A stretch of DNA of 43,577 nt from Methylococcaceae bacterium (GTDB lineage Bacteria > Pseudomonadota > Gammaproteobacteria > Methylococcales > Methylomonadaceae). This document shows positions 9,554 through 19,900 of the stretch, in pieces. The position numbers and the translations under genes were made by a program. The stretch lies in NCBI GenBank assembly GCA_013140705.1, contig JABFSH010000052.1:1-43577 (forward strand), read 5' to 3'. Every line of letters starts with the position of its first letter. Position 1 is the first letter of the stretch. The notes below the pieces were generated by a model that ran no database searches, was not told the origin of the DNA, and saw nothing but the letters and a program-made list of their open reading frames with translations.

Positions 9554-9673
9554 TGCCGATTTCTTAATATGTATGTTTAATCTGCATTGTAGCTCCGCGC
9601 AGTATTCCTCTTTTCTTTTCTGGTTGAGGTTTACATTTGCTGAACATTGCAGCTTCCGGCTTGGAGAAATATT

Positions 9674-11587
9674 ATGAAAAAATATCTGTCGACAATCGCA
9701 GTGTTCGGTATTTTGCTTGGTGCCGCGGTATTAATATATAACAGGTTAAACTCTGGCCCTGAATATAAGGCAGATTTAGCTTATTCTTCGTTCATTAAAC
9801 AGGTCAAGGCAGGCCAAATCGAAAAAGTAGAAATCTCAGGAAAAATCATAAAGTTTAGGACTTCCAGCGGCGAGGAATATGAAACCTATAACCCCGGAGA
9901 TCCTCATTTGATTGACGATTTGCTGGCAACCGGGGCTCAAATTAGAACCGCTGCCCCTGAAGAACAGTCCTGGTTAATGGAAATTTTCATTTCCTGGTTT
10001 CCGATGCTAATCCTGATTGCCGTATGGATATTTTTTATGCATAAAATGCAAAAGAACGGTAACGGATCAGTCAACTTCGGTCTGCATAATAGCAAAGCCA
10101 AAATGTTCAAAGAAGATCAGATAAAAATAACTTTTGCGGATGTTGCCGGTTGTGAAGAAGCTAAGGAAGATGTTGTCGAACTGGTTGATTTTCTCAAAGC
10201 ACCGCAAAAGTTCCAAAAATTGGGCGGCAAAATTCCTCGCGGCGTATTAATGATAGGTCCCCCAGGAACTGGTAAAACGCTCATTGCCCGAGCAATTGCC
10301 GGCGAGGCACAAGTCAAGTTCTTCTCTATTTCTGGATCTGATTTTGTTGAAATGTACGTTGGTGTTGGGGCTTCAAGGGTAAGAAATTTGTTTGCCCAAG
10401 CCAAAGAACACTCCCCCTGTATAGTTTTTATCGATGAAATAGATGCTGTTGGAAGAAAACGTAGCAGTTCAGGAATGGGTGGTGGCAATGACGAACGGGA
10501 ACAAACCCTTAATCAGTTGCTGGTTGAAATGGACGGGTTTGAAGGCAATGAAGGCATTATTGTAATTGCCGCGACCAATCGTGCGGATGTGCTGGACGAT
10601 GCACTATTAAGACCCGGTCGTTTTGACCGGCAAGTGAATGTTGGCTTGCCTGATGTCCGTGGCCGGGAACAAATATTAAAAGTACATTTGCAAAAAGTGC
10701 CGACAGCGGAAGATGTTGAAATCAATTATATTGCCCGTGGCACCCCTGGGTTTTCAGGTGCGGAACTGGCCAATTTAGTGAATGAGGCCGCCTTGTTGGC
10801 AGCGCGTTCCGACCTGCTTGAAGTTTCCATGGCACATCTTGAAAAAGCCAAGGACAAAATATTGATGGGTGCAGAAAAGCACACGATGGTGATGAGCGAA
10901 GATGACAAGCGCCTTACCGCCTATCATGAAGCCGGGCACTGTATTGTTGGTCGACTCATGCAGGATCATGATCCAGTCTACAAAGTGAGCATAATGCCTA
11001 GAGGCAGAGCTCTGGGTATCACCATGTTTCTGCCGGAAAATGATCAATACAGCGCCAGCAAACGTAAACTGGAAGGCCAGATAGCCAGTCTGTTTGGCGG
11101 CCGGCTAGCAGAACTGCTGATTTTTGGCGATGACCGGGTTACTACCGGAGCCTCCAATGATATTGAAAGAGCGACCGAATTAGCTAGAAAAATGGTTACA
11201 CGTTGGGGTTTGTCGAACAAACTGGGGCCACTCACCTATGGCGAAGAAGCTGGCCAAGCTGTCTTCGGTCAGCCGGGGGCCCAAGGTAGCACTGTCTCCA
11301 GTAATGTTGCACAAATGATCGATGAAGAGATCCGTTCGGTCATCGATCGTAACTATTATCGTGCAGAGAAAATTTTAAAGGAAAATATGAATATTCTGCA
11401 CCACATGGCAGACGCGTTGATGAAATGGGAAACCATCGACCGGTGGCAAATAGATGATTTGATGGCTGCAAAAGAAGCGCGTCCGCCTATGGAATACAGT
11501 GACATAAAAGACCTAAACAGCCCCCCATCAAACTGTAATGGAAAGGATAGCAGCGGTTCATTTCAACCTGACCAAAGCTTTGCTTGA
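9674..11587 (+). CDS. ftsH: ATP-dependent zinc metalloprotease FtsH (stand-alone copy)
   Basis: 637 residues from the ATG at 9674, which has GGAG eight bases upstream; the open frame continues nine codons further without support. Two transmembrane helices (about residues 4-21 and 105-122) bracket a periplasmic domain. The AAA+ module has Walker A GPPGTGKT (about 195-202), Walker [10 protein letters not shown] and the second region of homology RPGRFDRQV. The protease carries HEAGH (about 418-422) and the third zinc ligand in GASNDIERA. The tail is Ser/Pro-rich. FtsH degrades membrane and short-lived cytosolic proteins. It is not beside rlmE or folP, so it may be a second paralogue with its own regulation. 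Confidence 0.95.
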   Translation: MKKYLSTIAVFGILLGAAVLIYNRLNSGPEYKADLAYSSFIKQVKAGQIEKVEISGKIIKFRTSSGEEYETYNPGDPHLIDDLLATGAQIRTAAPEEQSWLMEIFISWFPMLILIAVWIFFMHKMQKNGNGSVNFGLHNSKAKMFKEDQIKITFADVAGCEEAKEDVVELVDFLKAPQKFQKLGGKIPRGVLMIGPPGTGKTLIARAIAGEAQVKFFSISGSDFVEMYVGVGASRVRNLFAQAKEHSPCIVFIDEIDAVGRKRSSSGMGGGNDEREQTLNQLLVEMDGFEGNEGIIVIAATNRADVLDDALLRPGRFDRQVNVGLPDVRGREQILKVHLQKVPTAEDVEINYIARGTPGFSGAELANLVNEAALLAARSDLLEVSMAHLEKAKDKILMGAEKHTMVMSEDDKRLTAYHEAGHCIVGRLMQDHDPVYKVSIMPRGRALGITMFLPENDQYSASKRKLEGQIASLFGGRLAELLIFGDDRVTTGASNDIERATELARKMVTRWGLSNKLGPLTYGEEAGQAVFGQPGAQGSTVSSNVAQMIDEEIRSVIDRNYYRAEKILKENMNILHHMADALMKWETIDRWQIDDLMAAKEARPPMEYSDIKDLNSPPSNCNGKDSSGSFQPDQSFA

Positions 11588-11693
11588 CGGGGCGTGGATA
11601 TACAAATACGTAGGGAAACACCCGGCGTCCGAATTTAAAAAAACCTTTTGGTAGTCCGTCAGGATGGACAAAAATTGTAATTCACAAAGGAAA

Positions 11694-11710
11694 TGGACGA
11701 TGGCCGTCCA
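11694..11710 (+). repeat. Stem-loop downstream of ftsH
   Basis: TGGACG and CGTCCA pair perfectly around a five-base loop about 105 bases after the ftsH stop. A T-rich stretch begins some twenty bases later rather than immediately, so this is only a weak terminator candidate. Confidence 0.3.
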
Positions 11711-11891
11711 GAGAGGTGCTCAATTTTATTTTTGCTTCCTGTTCGGCAATCTGTCCGATGCTGAAAACCGACAGGCGGGTATTCAAAGTCCGGAAGTTAT
11801 TTTTTTATCGCATCCTTAACTTGGATAGCTTCATAAGTTAATAGTTACGCAGGTTTTTTCTATTTTCGCTTAGTTGTCAATGGGTGGGGAA

Positions 11892-11924
11892 GTGACTGGC
11901 AAATGTTTTGTATTTGCCAGTCAC
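11892..11924 (-). terminator. Perfect 13-bp stem-loop just past speD
   Basis: GTGACTGGCAAAT at 11892-11904 pairs without mismatch with 11912-11924 across a seven-base loop. It begins nine bases after the speD stop. No T-run follows on the minus strand, so it could be a factor-dependent terminator or a 3'-end protecting hairpin rather than a classical intrinsic terminator. Confidence 0.6.
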
Positions 11925-11933
11925 CTTTGGACA

Positions 11934-12740
11934 CTACGGCGCAACTTTGATCTTTTTGCGTCGGTAATTGTGACCATAAAATATTTCTGTCACTTCCTTG
12001 CGCAGTTTCTTTTCTATCTCGGCTTTTTGCTCGGCATTCAAGTTGCTTTCCTTTTCGAACAAATAATTTTCCAGCTCGGTTTCCTTGAGCATCATCTTGG
12101 TGTGAAAGATGTTTTCCTGATAGACGTTGACGTCGATCATTTGATAGTCTTCTTGGGTGTCCTTAGCGATATAGTTCTGAATCGACGTGATATTGTGGTC
12201 GATATAATGTTTTCTGCCGGTTATGTCGCGAGTGAAGCCTCTCACTCGATAATCCATCGTTACGACATCTGACTCAAAGCTGTGAATCAGGTAATTGAGT
12301 GCTTTTAACGGCGAAATCCGGCCGCAGGTAGAGACATCAATATCAGCGCGGAAGGTACTAATGCCATTATCCGGATGGCTTTCCGGATAGGTATGCACAG
12401 TGATATGACTTTTATCCAGATGCGCAAGAACAGTCTCAGGTAAAGGTCCGGGTGTTTGGCTGTTCATATTGGAAGGGGGGGCAACATCGCCTTCTGAAAT
12501 CAGCATGGTTACACTGGCACCTTGCGGATCATAATCCTGATGAGCGATATTGAGGATTTGAGCGCCGATGATATCAGCAACGTCTTTTAAAATTTGTGTT
12601 AATCGATCTGCGTTATAGGCTTCATCGATATACTCGATATACGCATGTTGCTGTTCCGCAGGTGCGTAGCAAATATCGTATATATTGAAACTGAGCGACT
12701 TTGTAAGATTGTTAAAGCCGTGTAATTGCAATTTATTCAA
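11934..12740 (-). CDS. speD: S-adenosylmethionine decarboxylase proenzyme
   Basis: A 268-residue protein of the long enterobacterial SpeD class, which supplies decarboxylated SAM for spermidine synthesis. The self-cleavage site lies in [16 protein letters not shown]; cleavage between K110 and S111 would convert the serine to the pyruvoyl cofactor. Cysteine and acidic active-site residues follow in [13 protein letters not shown]. The C-terminus is long, basic and charged. It follows the osmC-like gene by four bases, so the two are probably co-transcribed away from crp. Confidence 0.96.
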   Translation of the reverse strand: MNKLQLHGFNNLTKSLSFNIYDICYAPAEQQHAYIEYIDEAYNADRLTQILKDVADIIGAQILNIAHQDYDPQGASVTMLISEGDVAPPSNMNSQTPGPLPETVLAHLDKSHITVHTYPESHPDNGISTFRADIDVSTCGRISPLKALNYLIHSFESDVVTMDYRVRGFTRDITGRKHYIDHNITSIQNYIAKDTQEDYQMIDVNVYQENIFHTKMMLKETELENYLFEKESNLNAEQKAEIEKKLRKEVTEIFYGHNYRRKKIKVAP

Positions 12741-12744
12741 ATCA

Positions 12745-13164
12745 TTAAACCTCGATCACTTCAAAATCATGGGTGATATTCACCCCCGCTTTTCCTAGCA
12801 TAATGGCTGCAGAGCAGTATTTTTCAGCAGATAATTTTACAGCTCTCTCGACAGCTGACGTTTTTAGCTCATGGCCGCTGACAACAAAGTGGAGATGGAT
12901 TTTGCTGAATACACTGGGAACCTCGTCAACTCGCTCTGCAGTCAGTTCAGTAACGCAGCTTACAATATTGTTTCTACCTTTTTGTAGAATCTGGACGACA
13001 TCAAAGGAAGAACATCCCCCTAAACCCAATAATAGCATCTCCATCGGGCGAATCCCCATATTGCGGCCACCATGATCTGGAGGTCCATCCATGACGACAG
13101 CATGACCGCTGCCTGATTCGCCGATGAACATCACGCCATCGACCCATTTGATTGTCGCCTGCAT
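12745..13164 (-). CDS. OsmC-family peroxiredoxin-like protein, YhfA type
   Basis: A 139-residue protein. I take the start at 13164 because [10 protein letters not shown] aligns with the start of E. coli YhfA (MQARVKWVEG) and GGGA sits well before it; an in-frame ATG two codons upstream is possible. The OsmC cysteines are C51 in GLGGCSSFD and C117 in EKYCSAA, the usual redox pair. OsmC proteins reduce organic hydroperoxides, but the YhfA subgroup has no firmly defined substrate. It is divergent from crp, exactly as yhfA is beside crp in E. coli. Confidence 0.88.
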   Translation of the reverse strand: MQATIKWVDGVMFIGESGSGHAVVMDGPPDHGGRNMGIRPMEMLLLGLGGCSSFDVVQILQKGRNNIVSCVTELTAERVDEVPSVFSKIHLHFVVSGHELKTSAVERAVKLSAEKYCSAAIMLGKAGVNITHDFEVIEV

Positions 13165-13305
13165 TACCATTTCCCGATAAAAAATGACACATAGGGTAGC
13201 ATAGAATTTGTAATTCGAAGAAATTCAGCGTGATTTTTTGTTAAATTTACAAACTACACTAGACTTAAAAAACGTTTTCTCTCCTTGATTCCAAATAGTA
13301 TCGCC

Positions 13306-13965
13306 ATGACAGTTATTGCAAATAAGGATACCACCAACAAAGAAGCGCTGGCGCAATTGTTACATTATTGCCATAAAAAATCCTATCCATCCAAAGCCAC
13401 CATCATTCGCCCTGGCGATGTAGGTGATAGGCTTTACTTGATTATTGATGGTTCGGTCAGTATTTGTGTTGAAGATGACGAGAGCGGCCAGGAGCTGGTT
13501 TTAGCTTATCTGAATAAAAATGATTTTATCGGTGAAATCGGTGTTTTCAAGGGTACTGAGATACGCAAAGTCAGTGCTAAAACCCGTTGCGCCAGTCAGC
13601 TGGCTGAAATTGCCTACGATAGATTCAGGCAACTATTAAAAAAAGAGTTGTTGGAGTATGCGCCTGATTTACTCATTATGCTAGGTACACAGTTATCAAC
13701 ACGCCTGTTGATTACCAGTCGCAAGTTTTGTGACCTGGCTTTTATGGATGTTGAAGGACGAATTGCCAGGACTTTGCTTGATCTTTGCAAGGAACCCGAT
13801 GCCATGACACATCCAGATGGCATGCAATTACGTATCACCCGTCAGGAAATTGCTCGTCTTGTGGGATGTTCACGCGAAATGGCCGGACGTGTTCTGAAAG
13901 AACTGGAAGATAAACAGTTAATTACGGCACACGGGAAAACCATTGTTGTGTTCGGTACCCGCTAG
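13306..13965 (+). CDS. crp: CRP/Vfr-family cyclic-nucleotide-dependent transcription regulator
   Basis: 219 residues from the ATG; a TTG seven codons upstream is an alternative start. Residues about 20-115 form the cyclic-nucleotide-binding barrel, with the phosphate-pocket segment GEIGVF (76-81) and R87. The dimer helix holds T137-S138, equivalent to the cAMP-contacting T127-S128 of E. coli CRP. The winged HTH reads TRQEIARLVGCSRE with the DNA-contacting RE and GR residues kept, ending HGKTIVVFGTR. One pocket residue differs: the E. coli S83 position is K88 here. Synteny with the YhfA-type osmC and speD supports orthology to CRP/Vfr. Whether it senses cAMP is an inference. Confidence 0.92.
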   Translation: MTVIANKDTTNKEALAQLLHYCHKKSYPSKATIIRPGDVGDRLYLIIDGSVSICVEDDESGQELVLAYLNKNDFIGEIGVFKGTEIRKVSAKTRCASQLAEIAYDRFRQLLKKELLEYAPDLLIMLGTQLSTRLLITSRKFCDLAFMDVEGRIARTLLDLCKEPDAMTHPDGMQLRITRQEIARLVGCSREMAGRVLKELEDKQLITAHGKTIVVFGTR

Positions 13966-14029
13966 ATTACTTATGAGGACATACATGCCAGGATACACCT
14001 CTGGCGCGGCGGTCTTTGCTCTTCCAGTC

Positions 14030-15028
14030 TTATTTACACTTGCCCATTGCTGTTATTACTTCTTCAGTCAGGGTGCTTATTTCGCTGCGGCAAATAAACA
14101 CCAGGCGTCCAATACCATCATCAGCTTTTCGAGTCGGTAAACGTGTGGGTGGGTATAATCGTTCCGAACTCCCTTGCACCAATAAGGGTTCCGAGCTCTC
14201 ATGCGTGTAAACCATGCCTTTTATCCGGATGATTTGCTCAGGATAACGCTTGATTATTGCCTGTAATGCGTTTTCAAGACATGACCAGGAAACAGCAAAA
14301 TCCAGGTGTACGGTATCGCTTCTAAAAAAATGCTCCGGTAAAGCCTGACAATCGAATATTTTGTTTGAGCGGAATGGCATGTGGGTAGCCAGTAAAGACG
14401 AGGATTCAATATTGCCATGTGTCGCTGTGATCCTCGGTGTTGCGGGAACAAACTGATCGAGACGGGCCTGCAAACGATCAATCTGTAAAGTCGTTGCTAA
14501 ATCGGACTGGGTAATAGCCAGCAGGTCAGCCCAGGCGATTTGTGCGAACATTTCAGGAAAATCTTCAAAATATTGTTCATTCGTCACAGCAGAAACCGTA
14601 GTAATCAGGGTTTGCAATTGTAAGCGACGGGAGAGCCAGTGATGGTGCAGCAAAATATCCATTACCACCACAGGATTGGCAATGCCACTGGTTTCAATAA
14701 TAATTCGATCGAATGATGGTGGTTGATTGCTATCGACTACTAAAGGCGGCGCCGATTTTGTATTTTCCCAGGTCATGCGCAAATTTTTCAAAACCGGAAT
14801 CAGGGTATCGCGCATCTGACAACATAAGCACCCCCCCGAGAGAACTGATAACAGAATGTCATGGTCTCTCAGTATTTGCTGGTCAATGGGCGTCGTGCCG
14901 AATTCGTTGATAACGACTGCTGAACGTGGATTATCTTTTAGAAGCTGGTTCAGCAGCGTGGTTTTACCGCTCCCGAGAAATCCACTGACCAGGATAACGG
15001 GGATGCGTTCAGTCCGTTTTGGGCCCAT
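14030..15028 (-). CDS. COG0523 (CobW/ZNG1-type) GTPase, putative metallochaperone
   Basis: 332 residues. The Walker A motif GFLGSGKTT is at residues 16-24, followed by the family's metal-binding GCLCC (CxCC, residues 66-70), Walker B region FDRIIIETSGIANP, and a C-terminal CobW_C domain from about residue 225. Proteins of this family insert or traffic Zn, Co or related metals using GTP. The guanine-specificity site, normally T/N-K-x-D, reads TQSD here. There is no His-rich loop. It lies 41 bases after ybiT on the same strand. Which metal it serves cannot be told from sequence; it is not one of the urease genes. Confidence 0.85.
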   Translation of the reverse strand: MGPKRTERIPVILVSGFLGSGKTTLLNQLLKDNPRSAVVINEFGTTPIDQQILRDHDILLSVLSGGCLCCQMRDTLIPVLKNLRMTWENTKSAPPLVVDSNQPPSFDRIIIETSGIANPVVVMDILLHHHWLSRRLQLQTLITTVSAVTNEQYFEDFPEMFAQIAWADLLAITQSDLATTLQIDRLQARLDQFVPATPRITATHGNIESSSLLATHMPFRSNKIFDCQALPEHFFRSDTVHLDFAVSWSCLENALQAIIKRYPEQIIRIKGMVYTHESSEPLLVQGSSERLYPPTRLPTRKADDGIGRLVFICRSEISTLTEEVITAMGKCK

Positions 15029-15069
15029 GTTGTGAAGCGCCCATCGTCAATGTTGCAACCAAACACCCT

Positions 15070-16662
15070 TTATTGAATCTGTTGCGCGGCCAGGTAGTCT
15101 TCGTAATTGCCGTTGAAGTCGACGATGCCTGTCGGTGTTAACTCAATGATACGGGTCGAAAGTGAAGAGACGAATTCCCGGTCGTGGCTGACAAATAGTA
15201 ATGTGCCCGGATAGTTCTCAAGCGCAGTATTTAGCGATTCAATGGATTCCATGTCAAGATGGTTGGTGGGTTCGTCCAGTACCATGATGTTGTTTTTTTG
15301 CAGGATCAGCTTGCCGAACAACATGCGGCCTTGTTCGCCGCCGGAAATGACCTTCACGGATTTGTTGATGTCATCGTGCGAAAACAACAAGCGTCCCAGC
15401 GTGCCGCGAATGGTTTGGTCATCATCGCTTTCCTTGCGCCATTGCCCCATCCATTCGATCAGACTGATATTTTCAGAAAAATCTTCAGCATGGTCCTGCG
15501 CAAAATAACCCACTTCTGAATTTTCTGACCATTTGACTTTACCCGTATCAGGTCTTAAGTCACCAACCAGTGTGCGTAGCAGTGTTGATTTACCAATACC
15601 GTTTGGACCGATAATGGCCACTTTTTCACCGACGGCAATGGTCAGGTTCAGATTTTTAAATAGCGGCGCCCCGCCATAACCTTTACTCACTCCTTCCAGT
15701 TCCAAAGCCAGACGGAACAGTTTTTTGCCCTGATCAAAACGGATAAAAGGGTTCACCCGGCTGGATGGCTTGACTTCATCCAGTTTGATTTTTTCCAGCT
15801 GTCTGGCGCGGGATGTCGCCTGTTTTGCTTTGGAGGCATTCGCAGAAAATCGGCTGACAAAGGTTTGCAGTTCGGCTATTTGTGTCTTTTTCTTGGCGTT
15901 TCCGGCCAGCAAACGTTCACGTGCTTGCGATGACGCGATCATGTAGTCGTCATAATTACCAGGATAAACACGCAGTTCACCATAATCCATATCGGCCATG
16001 TGTGTGCAGACGCTGTTTAAAAAGTGGCGATCATGCGAGATGATGATCATGGTTGAGTTGCGCTCGTTGAGTATATCTTCGAGCCAGCGAATCGTGTTGA
16101 TGTCGAGGTTGTTGGTGGGTTCGTCCAATAACATGATATCAGGGTTGGCGAACAGTGCCTGTGCCAGCAAGACGCGCAGTTTCCAGCCGGGTGCGACTGC
16201 GCTCATCAAACCATAATGCTGTTCCAGTGCAATGTCCAAACCTAACAGCAGCTCGCCGGCTCTGGCTTCGGCGGTATAACCGTCCATTTCGGCAAATTCA
16301 ACTTCGAGTTCGGCAACCTGTATGCCTTCCGCTTCTGACATTTCCGGCAGTGAGTAGATACGATCACGTTCCTGCTTGATTTGCCAGAGCTCCTTATGTC
16401 CCATGATGACGGTGTCAATGACGCTGTATTCTTCAAAAGCGAATTGATCTTGACGCAGAATGCCCAGGCGTTCACCCGGCGTGATACTGACGTTGCCGGC
16501 AGTAGGCGGCAGGTCGCCACTGAGGATTTTCATAAAAGTCGACTTGCCGCAGCCGTTGGCGCCGATCAGGCCATAACGGTTGCCTTCACCAAATTTAATC
16601 GAGACGTTTTCGAACAGGGGTTTGGCCCCGAACTGCATGGTTATGTTTGCGGTGGATATCAA
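15070..16662 (-). CDS. ybiT: ABC-F family ATPase, YbiT type
   Basis: 530 residues, two ABC domains and no membrane segment. The first has Walker [10 protein letters not shown], a degenerate signature in [12 protein letters not shown], and Walker [12 protein letters not shown]. The inter-domain linker around [13 protein letters not shown] is typical of YbiT. The second has [18 protein letters not shown] and [15 protein letters not shown] proteins act on the ribosome rather than in transport; YbiT itself is thought to relieve translation problems. It appears to start at a TTG codon, because the family N-terminus ([11 protein letters not shown]) begins there and no upstream ATG fits. Confidence 0.94.
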   Translation of the reverse strand: MISTANITMQFGAKPLFENVSIKFGEGNRYGLIGANGCGKSTFMKILSGDLPPTAGNVSITPGERLGILRQDQFAFEEYSVIDTVIMGHKELWQIKQERDRIYSLPEMSEAEGIQVAELEVEFAEMDGYTAEARAGELLLGLDIALEQHYGLMSAVAPGWKLRVLLAQALFANPDIMLLDEPTNNLDINTIRWLEDILNERNSTMIIISHDRHFLNSVCTHMADMDYGELRVYPGNYDDYMIASSQARERLLAGNAKKKTQIAELQTFVSRFSANASKAKQATSRARQLEKIKLDEVKPSSRVNPFIRFDQGKKLFRLALELEGVSKGYGGAPLFKNLNLTIAVGEKVAIIGPNGIGKSTLLRTLVGDLRPDTGKVKWSENSEVGYFAQDHAEDFSENISLIEWMGQWRKESDDDQTIRGTLGRLLFSHDDINKSVKVISGGEQGRMLFGKLILQKNNIMVLDEPTNHLDMESIESLNTALENYPGTLLFVSHDREFVSSLSTRIIELTPTGIVDFNGNYEDYLAAQQIQ

Positions 16663-16855
16663 AGTGTGGTTCCGAAAGAGTAGAAAAGTTAATGTGAAAG
16701 GCGCAAAGCGTGATTTCTTAGGCTTTTTTGCATTTAACCGGGCATTTTACAGTAACTCGCCGTAATTTGTTGTAAAGCACAAGTCTATGCTGAGTGTGTA
16801 TTGTCCACGATGTCAATTTTGCAGGATGGATTTCATGAGGTCTTAAATCCAAGTG

Positions 16856-16882
16856 GGTTACAGAAAATTTGTAAATGTAACC
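16856..16882. promoter_or_regulatory. Inverted repeat upstream of the transporter-kinase gene
   Basis: GGTTACA (16856-16862) and TGTAACC (16876-16882) are perfect inverted repeats separated by 13 AT-rich bases. The layout of two 7-bp half sites spaced about two helical turns centre to centre suits a dimeric regulator. It lies about 80-105 bases before the first possible ATG. Confidence 0.45.
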
Positions 16883-16885
16883 ATA

Positions 16886-16906
16886 TTGGTGCGATTAACG
16901 CCCCAA
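16886..16906. promoter_or_regulatory. Imperfect 21-bp palindrome next to the first repeat
   Basis: The ends TTGG and CCAA, with matching GC pairs inside, make an imperfect palindrome three bases after the previous inverted repeat. The half-site order is opposite to that of NtrC sites, so I do not call it one. Confidence 0.3.
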
Positions 16907-16960
16907 AATAATACAAAGTTCAGGGTCATTCGTTCACCCATGACCTATCGCGCATGACTT

Positions 16961-19900
16961 ATGCCCTCCTATGCTGGCTTAATTATTGCTTGCGCTTATT
17001 CGGACTTCATTACAAGAACGTATAAGGAGACAAGCATTCCGCATAACATTTCAAAAATACGCAGAGACTATAACGCCTGGGTAGCCAACGAAACGATGGA
17101 GGATTATGCCTTGCGTTTTGCGCCTCGAACGTTTCGAAAGTGGTCAGAATTTCAGGTTGCCAATACCGCGTTTGGTTCCACCTCTTTTTTGGTTCTGGAG
17201 GCGATTGGTGGCTTTTTGTCGATCAATTATGGCTTCACCAATGCGGTGTGGGCAATTGTTGCAGTCGGGCTCATCATTTTTATTACCAGTTTTCCGATCA
17301 GTTATTATGCCGCCCGCTACAACATCGATATTGATCTGTTAACTCGCAGCGCCGGTTTTGGCTACATTGGCTCAACAGTCACATCAATCATATATGCGTC
17401 GTTTACCTTTACGCTGTTTGCCCTTGAGGCCTCCATCATGTCGCTGGCGCTGGAATTGTATTTTCAGATTCCCATTGCCATCGCGCATATAATAAGTGTC
17501 ATCCTGGTGATTCCACTGGTGACTTTCGGAATTACGCTGATTAGCCGCCTGCAACTGTGGACTCAACCGCTGTGGCTGTTATTGCTGTTGACACCATATG
17601 TAGCGGTGTTCTTCTGCGAACCCGAATCCGTCATGACACTGGAAACGTATTTCTGGATTGCCGGCAGTGCTCAGGATTTTAACTGGCTGTATTTTGGAAG
17701 TGCGACCACAATTGCCTGTTCCATGGTTGCGCAAATTGGCGAGCAGGTGGATTTTCTTCGTTTTATGCCTGAGCTGACCGAGAAAAATCGGGTGCGCTGG
17801 TGGGTTGCAACCGTGACAGCCGGGCCTGGCTGGATCGTGTTCGGAATGCTCAGACAAATTGGCGGTGCCTTGTTGGCTCATCTTGCCATACGGCATGGCA
17901 TACCCGACATGCATGCCCATGAGCCGACGCAAATGTACCTTATTGCGTATGAAAATTTATTTGATAGTAAGTTAGCCTTAGGTGTGACAACCCTTTTTGT
18001 GGTCATCTCGCAGCTCAAAATCAATGTGACCAATGCATATGCCGGCTCACTGGCCTGGTCAAATTTTTTTTCACGCTTGACCCATAGCCATCCCGGGCGG
18101 GTAATGTGGCTGATTTTTAATGTCTCCATTGCACTGTTGTTGATGGAGTTTGGTGTCTTTAATGCCTTGGAAAAAGTCCTGGGTTTATTTTCCAATATAT
18201 CAATCGCCTGGATTAGCGCTGTCGCCGCCGATTTGCTGATTAATAAGCCGTTGCGGCTAAGCCCCAGAACAGTTGAGTTTAAACGCGCTTATCTGCCGGA
18301 TCTCAATCCGGTCGGTACACTTTCGACGTTGTTTGCATCGGTGATTTCCATTTTGGCCTATTTAGGCTTATTCGGTAAATACGCGCAGGCATTTTCGGCG
18401 TTCATCGCATTAAGTCTGGCTTTCCTGCTGGTACCCTGCATCGCCTGGCTATATGGCCGTAAGCGCTATCTCGCACGGTACCACTCGCATAAAAATCAGG
18501 ACAAACTCAGCGAATGCACGATCTGTACGAATCATTTCGAGCAGGAAGATATGGCCTATTGCCCATTTTACCAAGGCAGTATTTGCTCGTTGTGCTGCAC
18601 CCTGGATTCACGTTGTCTGGATGCCTGCAAACCGGGTTTCAGACTTGATGATTATTTGCAAAAGCTGGCCGATTATTGCTTGCCGAGGCGGTTGACGCTG
18701 ACGGCCAGATTACGCTTCATACGATTCAGCTTTCTGTTCATCTTTTTGACCATTCTGACCAGTGTCTTTGTCGGAATCATTTATTATCAGGATTTACTCA
18801 GTGTCGAACCCAATCAAACCGCGTATTCCTTATTGCTGGAGAATTTTGTTAAGGTCTATTCTTCTCTACTGGTGTTTATCGGTCTGTGTACGTGGTGGTT
18901 GATTCTAAATGATGAAAGTCGGCGGGTTTCGCATGATGAAATTGCCAAGCAGACGCAGCGCCTGATGGAGGAAATCACAGAACACAAAAAAACCGACGCC
19001 AAACTGCAAGAAGCAACCAAGGCGGCGGATAGAGCCAATACTGCGAAAAGCCGATTTCTGAGTAACATGAGTCATGAAATTCGTACGCCATTGAACAGCA
19101 TTATAGGCTACGCCTATATTCTGCACAAAGACCCGGCAATTCCAGTCCATCGACGACAGGCCGTCGATATTTTAAAACGTAGTGGAGAACATTTGGCATC
19201 GTTGATAGAAGATATTCTGGATATCGCTCGCATCGAGGCCTGCAAGTTTGAACTGACCAAGGAGGCCATTAATTTTCCGGCCCTGGTTGAACATTTACTG
19301 AGTATTTTCAAGCCCCAGGCGGAAGCCAAGGGCTTATCATTCAATTGCCAGATTATTAATCGGCTACCTAATCGTGTGTGTGGGGATGAAAAACGTGTCG
19401 GGCAAATATTAATCAACCTGCTGGGAAACGCGATCAAATTTACGACGACAGGAGGTGTTGTTTTCCGTGTTGGCTACAGTTGTGGTGTGACAACGTTTCA
19501 GATCATTGATACCGGCCCCGGTATACAGCCAGATCAACTGCAGAATATTTTTCAGCCCTTTACACAACTGGCTCAGGAAAAATTAGTTCCTGGCAGTGGC
19601 CTGGGTTTGACGATCAGTAAAATTTTATCGGAAATCATGGGCGGGGAGCTTACGGTAAGCAGTATTCCGGATCAGGGATCGACATTCACGGTTCGGCTTT
19701 ATCTTGCCAATCTGGGTGAAGACGCGGCAAAAAGCCAGCCACAAACAATTGTCGGTTATCAGGAAAGCATCAAAAAAATCCTGGTCGTCGATGATCAGCC
19801 GGAACATCATCGTTTGCTTATCGATATCCTGGAGCCCTTGGGGTTTCATGTGGAAGGTGCCAATTCGGGCGCAGCCGGTTTAGAAAAGATTGAAGTAGAG

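Larger units (their letters stand above)
8924..9673. other. 750-base divergent intergenic region between aroQ and ftsH
   Basis: This gap separates aroQ (minus) from ftsH (plus) and must contain promoters for both. I see a sigma-54-like promoter at 9471-9486 and an inverted repeat at 9536-9553, listed separately. A 65-codon open frame (9082-9279) and a 15-codon frame (9248-9295, with GAGG before it) are present, but neither shows protein-like character beyond being open. The middle part is AT-rich without recognisable structure. Confidence 0.6.
11588..11933. other. Intergenic region between convergent ftsH and speD
   Basis: A 346-base gap between two genes that face each other. It contains two stem-loops (11694-11710 and 11892-11924, listed separately) which may end the two transcripts. 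No coding signal was seen. Confidence 0.5.
16663..16960. other. Divergent regulatory region before the transporter-kinase gene
   Basis: About 300 bases between ybiT (minus) and the kinase (plus). It holds two adjacent inverted repeats at 16856-16882 and 16886-16906, listed separately, just upstream of the kinase start. No coding signal was seen. Confidence 0.55.

Noticed and set aside
11874-12272. 132-codon hydrophobic plus-strand frame
   Set aside because: Antisense to the C-terminal half of speD, whose family match is clear.
15998-16683. Several plus-strand frames across ybiT
   Set aside because: Mirror images of the highly conserved ABC-F sequence on the minus strand.
16886-16906. NtrC-type binding site before the kinase
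   Set aside because: The half sites are in the reverse order to the NtrC consensus (GCAC...GTGC) and match poorly.
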